A stretch of 7,506 bases of DNA from Planctomycetaceae bacterium (lineage in GTDB: Bacteria > Planctomycetota > Planctomycetia > Pirellulales > Thermoguttaceae). Of the stretch, positions 6,727 to 7,506 are shown in pieces. The notes under the pieces were generated by a model. The model had not been told where the DNA came from. It made no database searches and saw nothing but the letters and a program-made list of their open reading frames with translations. Every line of letters begins with the position of its first letter. Positions within the stretch are counted from its first letter, which is position 1. The stretch spans positions 1 through 7,506 of the forward strand of contig JAITST010000214.1 in NCBI GenBank assembly GCA_031287585.1, read 5' to 3'. Both the position numbers and the translations under genes were made by a program.

Positions 6727-6779
6727 TTTTAACATTGTGACGACAAACGCAGATTTCATAGTAGGCGACAATGTTAAAA
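6727..6779. promoter_or_regulatory. Perfect 12-bp inverted repeat, possible operator or leader hairpin
   Basis: TTTTAACATTGT (6727-6738) and ACAATGTTAAAA (6768-6779) are exact reverse complements separated by 29 nt. Arm centres are 41 bp apart, close to four helical turns, so two dimeric regulator sites or DNA looping are possible. If transcribed from the minus strand it would instead form a hairpin in the leader of the large gene, about 70 nt before its start. I recognise no known regulator box. Confidence 0.5.
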
Positions 6780-7026
6780 TGTATTAATTGTTACGGTAGT
6801 ACGGATTATTCCTATAAATTCGGTTATGACGACTGCAATACTTCACAGAAACGTTACCAATAAGAAAAAAAGAGGTAAAACGTGTTTTATTTGCGTCATA
6901 ATTTGTTAATACGACTAGATTTATGAAAAATACGACAATTAGCGAAACTTCGCAAACTTGTTAATCGTTAAAATTTGGTTAATTTAACAAATTAGAAAAA
7001 TTTCACCAAATTGCCTATCCCCCGTA

Positions 7027-7054
7027 TTGCAAAATCCGCCAGTTGGGATAAAAT
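7027..7054 (+). promoter_or_regulatory. Candidate sigma-70-type promoter of the Cys-rich gene
   Basis: TTGCAA (7027-7032) and TAAAAT (7049-7054) are separated by 16 nt, upstream of the ATG at 7145. An A/T-rich stretch lies immediately upstream. The leader would be about 80 nt. An alternative -10 (TATAGT, 7108-7113) lacks a matching -35 box. Confidence 0.35.
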
Positions 7055-7131
7055 GGATACGTTGTTTACTGAAATGCGCTTTTCAAAGTAGAAATGTCGC
7101 GTGGCAGTATAGTTTCACTAACTCTCATCCT

Positions 7132-7137
7132 GAGGAG
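7132..7137 (+). promoter_or_regulatory. Strong Shine-Dalgarno site of the Cys-rich gene
   Basis: GAGGAG lies 7 nt before the ATG at 7145. It is the best ribosome site in the window, consistent with a well-expressed product. It also rules out the overlapping frame that begins at 7027. Confidence 0.8.
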
Positions 7138-7144
7138 AAAGATT

Positions 7145-7506
7145 ATGAAAAATTTCGTGTTGTCTGCACTCTGTGCAGTCGTGTTTGTCGCGGTTGTGTC
7201 TTACGCAACTGCTGATTCCCCAGCACCGTGTGTTCCGGTCAAGCCATGTCCATGTGAGTCGGTTGCTCCGTGCGAAGCGGTCGTTGACCCGTGCTGCCGT
7301 CCGACGTTGGCAGAGCGTATTGCTGCCCGTCGTGCTGAACTTCAAGCCCGTATTGCTGCCGCTCGTTGTTGCAATCCGTGTTGCGAAGTTGTTGTTGATC
7401 CGTGCGTGCCGGCGAATGTCGCTCCGTGCGAAGCGGTTGTTGATCCGTGCTGTCGCCCGACGTTGGCTGAGCGTCTCGCTGCGCGCCGCGCCGCGAGACA
7501 TTGTGC
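7145..7506 (+). CDS. Secreted Cys/Pro-rich repeat protein, 3' end beyond the window
   Basis: 120 codons are visible, with no stop before the edge. The start is fixed by GAGGAG 7 nt upstream. The signal peptide is textbook: MKNFVLSALCAVVFVAVVSY followed by ATA|D, with cleavage after residue 23. The visible mature part (24-120) holds 15 cysteines, many paired (CC at 50-51, 75-76, 79-80, 102-103) and next to Pro. A 25-residue module, VAPCEAVVDPCCRPTLAER then [IL]AARRA, occurs at 40-64 and 92-116. A shorter echo, EVVVDPC, is at 81-87. Between Cys clusters run Arg/Ala/Glu-rich stretches (LAERIAARRAELQARIAAAR) that should form amphipathic helices. The pattern suggests helices stapled by disulfides, or metal-binding Cys clusters. 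I do not recognise a named family. Planctomycete cell walls were historically described as Cys- and Pro-rich protein layers, so an envelope structural role is plausible but inferred. Confidence 0.8.
   Translation, partial: MKNFVLSALCAVVFVAVVSYATADSPAPCVPVKPCPCESVAPCEAVVDPCCRPTLAERIAARRAELQARIAAARCCNPCCEVVVDPCVPANVAPCEAVVDPCCRPTLAERLAARRAARHC
7262..7336 (+). repeat. First copy of 75-bp coding repeat
   Basis: Encodes residues 40-64 of the Cys-rich protein. It matches the second copy at 63 of 75 bases by hand alignment, without gaps. The copies begin 156 bp apart. Confidence 0.85.
7418..7492 (+). repeat. Second copy of 75-bp coding repeat
   Basis: Encodes residues 92-116. Eleven of 25 codons differ from the first copy; ten of these are synonymous and one is Ile to Leu. 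Further copies may follow beyond the window edge. Confidence 0.85.

Larger units (their letters stand above)
6673..7144. other. 472-bp divergent intergenic control region
   Basis: This lies between the start of the large minus-strand gene and the Cys-rich plus-strand gene. No gene is supported in it. It contains the 12-bp inverted repeat at 6727-6779. ACGAC-type motifs occur at 6711-6717, 6739-6745 and 6828-6834 (GACGACT/A) and at 6911-6916 and 6932-6937 (ACGACT/A). A short palindrome, TAAAAC-GT-GTTTTA, lies at 6876-6889. A strongly A/T-rich stretch with T and A runs (about 6957-7015) lies just upstream of a promoter candidate and could act as an UP-like element. It probably holds promoters for both flanking genes. 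Confidence 0.55.

Noticed and set aside
7027..7215. 62-codon plus-strand frame overlapping the Cys-rich gene start
   Set aside because: Begins with ATTGCAAAATCC in the likely promoter and runs out of frame through the signal peptide; no ribosome site.
7118..7501. 127-codon minus-strand frame with apparent repeats
   Set aside because: It mirrors the repeats of the Cys-rich gene on the plus strand, which has a signal peptide and a strong ribosome site; the minus frame has neither.
1..7506. CRISPR array, tRNA, rRNA or insertion sequence
   Set aside because: No regularly spaced identical repeats, cloverleaf structure, rRNA-like blocks, transposase frame or paired terminal repeats with target duplications were seen.

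Overview
The window most likely comes from a planctomycete (phylum Planctomycetota, PVC group). This rests on protein families rather than a phylogenetic marker. The 501-residue secreted protein has the helical pattern of a family I recall mainly from Planctomycetes. A secreted Cys/Pro-rich protein and a large exported protein with G-N/D-D-x-Y repeats also fit that phylum. Base composition is moderate to AT-rich, and intergenic stretches are long and AT-rich. There is no rRNA, tRNA, CRISPR array, transposase or integrase.

Layout: (1) 1-272, plus strand: C-terminal end of a PD-(D/E)XK nuclease-fold protein cut by the window edge. (2) 273-634: non-coding leader. (3) 635-1663, plus: membrane protein with a YkvA/DUF1232 domain and a long membrane-rich C-terminal extension. 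(4) 1667-1699: 12-bp perfect hairpin between convergent genes. (5) 1711-3216, minus: 501-aa exported helical protein. (6) 3217-3366: spacer with a large AT-rich inverted repeat built from a roughly 7-nt GATTTT unit. (7) 3367-6657, minus: about 1,096-aa exported modular protein with a charged disordered region, a helical region, 13 glycine/aspartate repeats and a Q-rich coiled-coil tail. (8) 6658-7144: divergent control region (leader bases 6658-6672 plus the 472-bp spacer 6673-7144) with a 12-bp perfect inverted repeat and several ACGAC motifs. (9) 7145 to the window end, plus: secreted Cys/Pro-rich repeat protein, incomplete at its 3' end.

Three adjacent genes (501 aa, 1,096 aa and the Cys-rich protein) encode Sec-type signal peptides and look like cell-envelope or surface proteins. 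The first two share a strand and are only 150 bp apart. The third is divergent from the large gene and may share its control region. A joint envelope role is inference. No enzyme function can be assigned to any of the three. The most distinctive items are the 27-residue-period repeat protein and the Cys-rich protein, whose duplicated 25-residue module has diverged almost entirely by synonymous changes.
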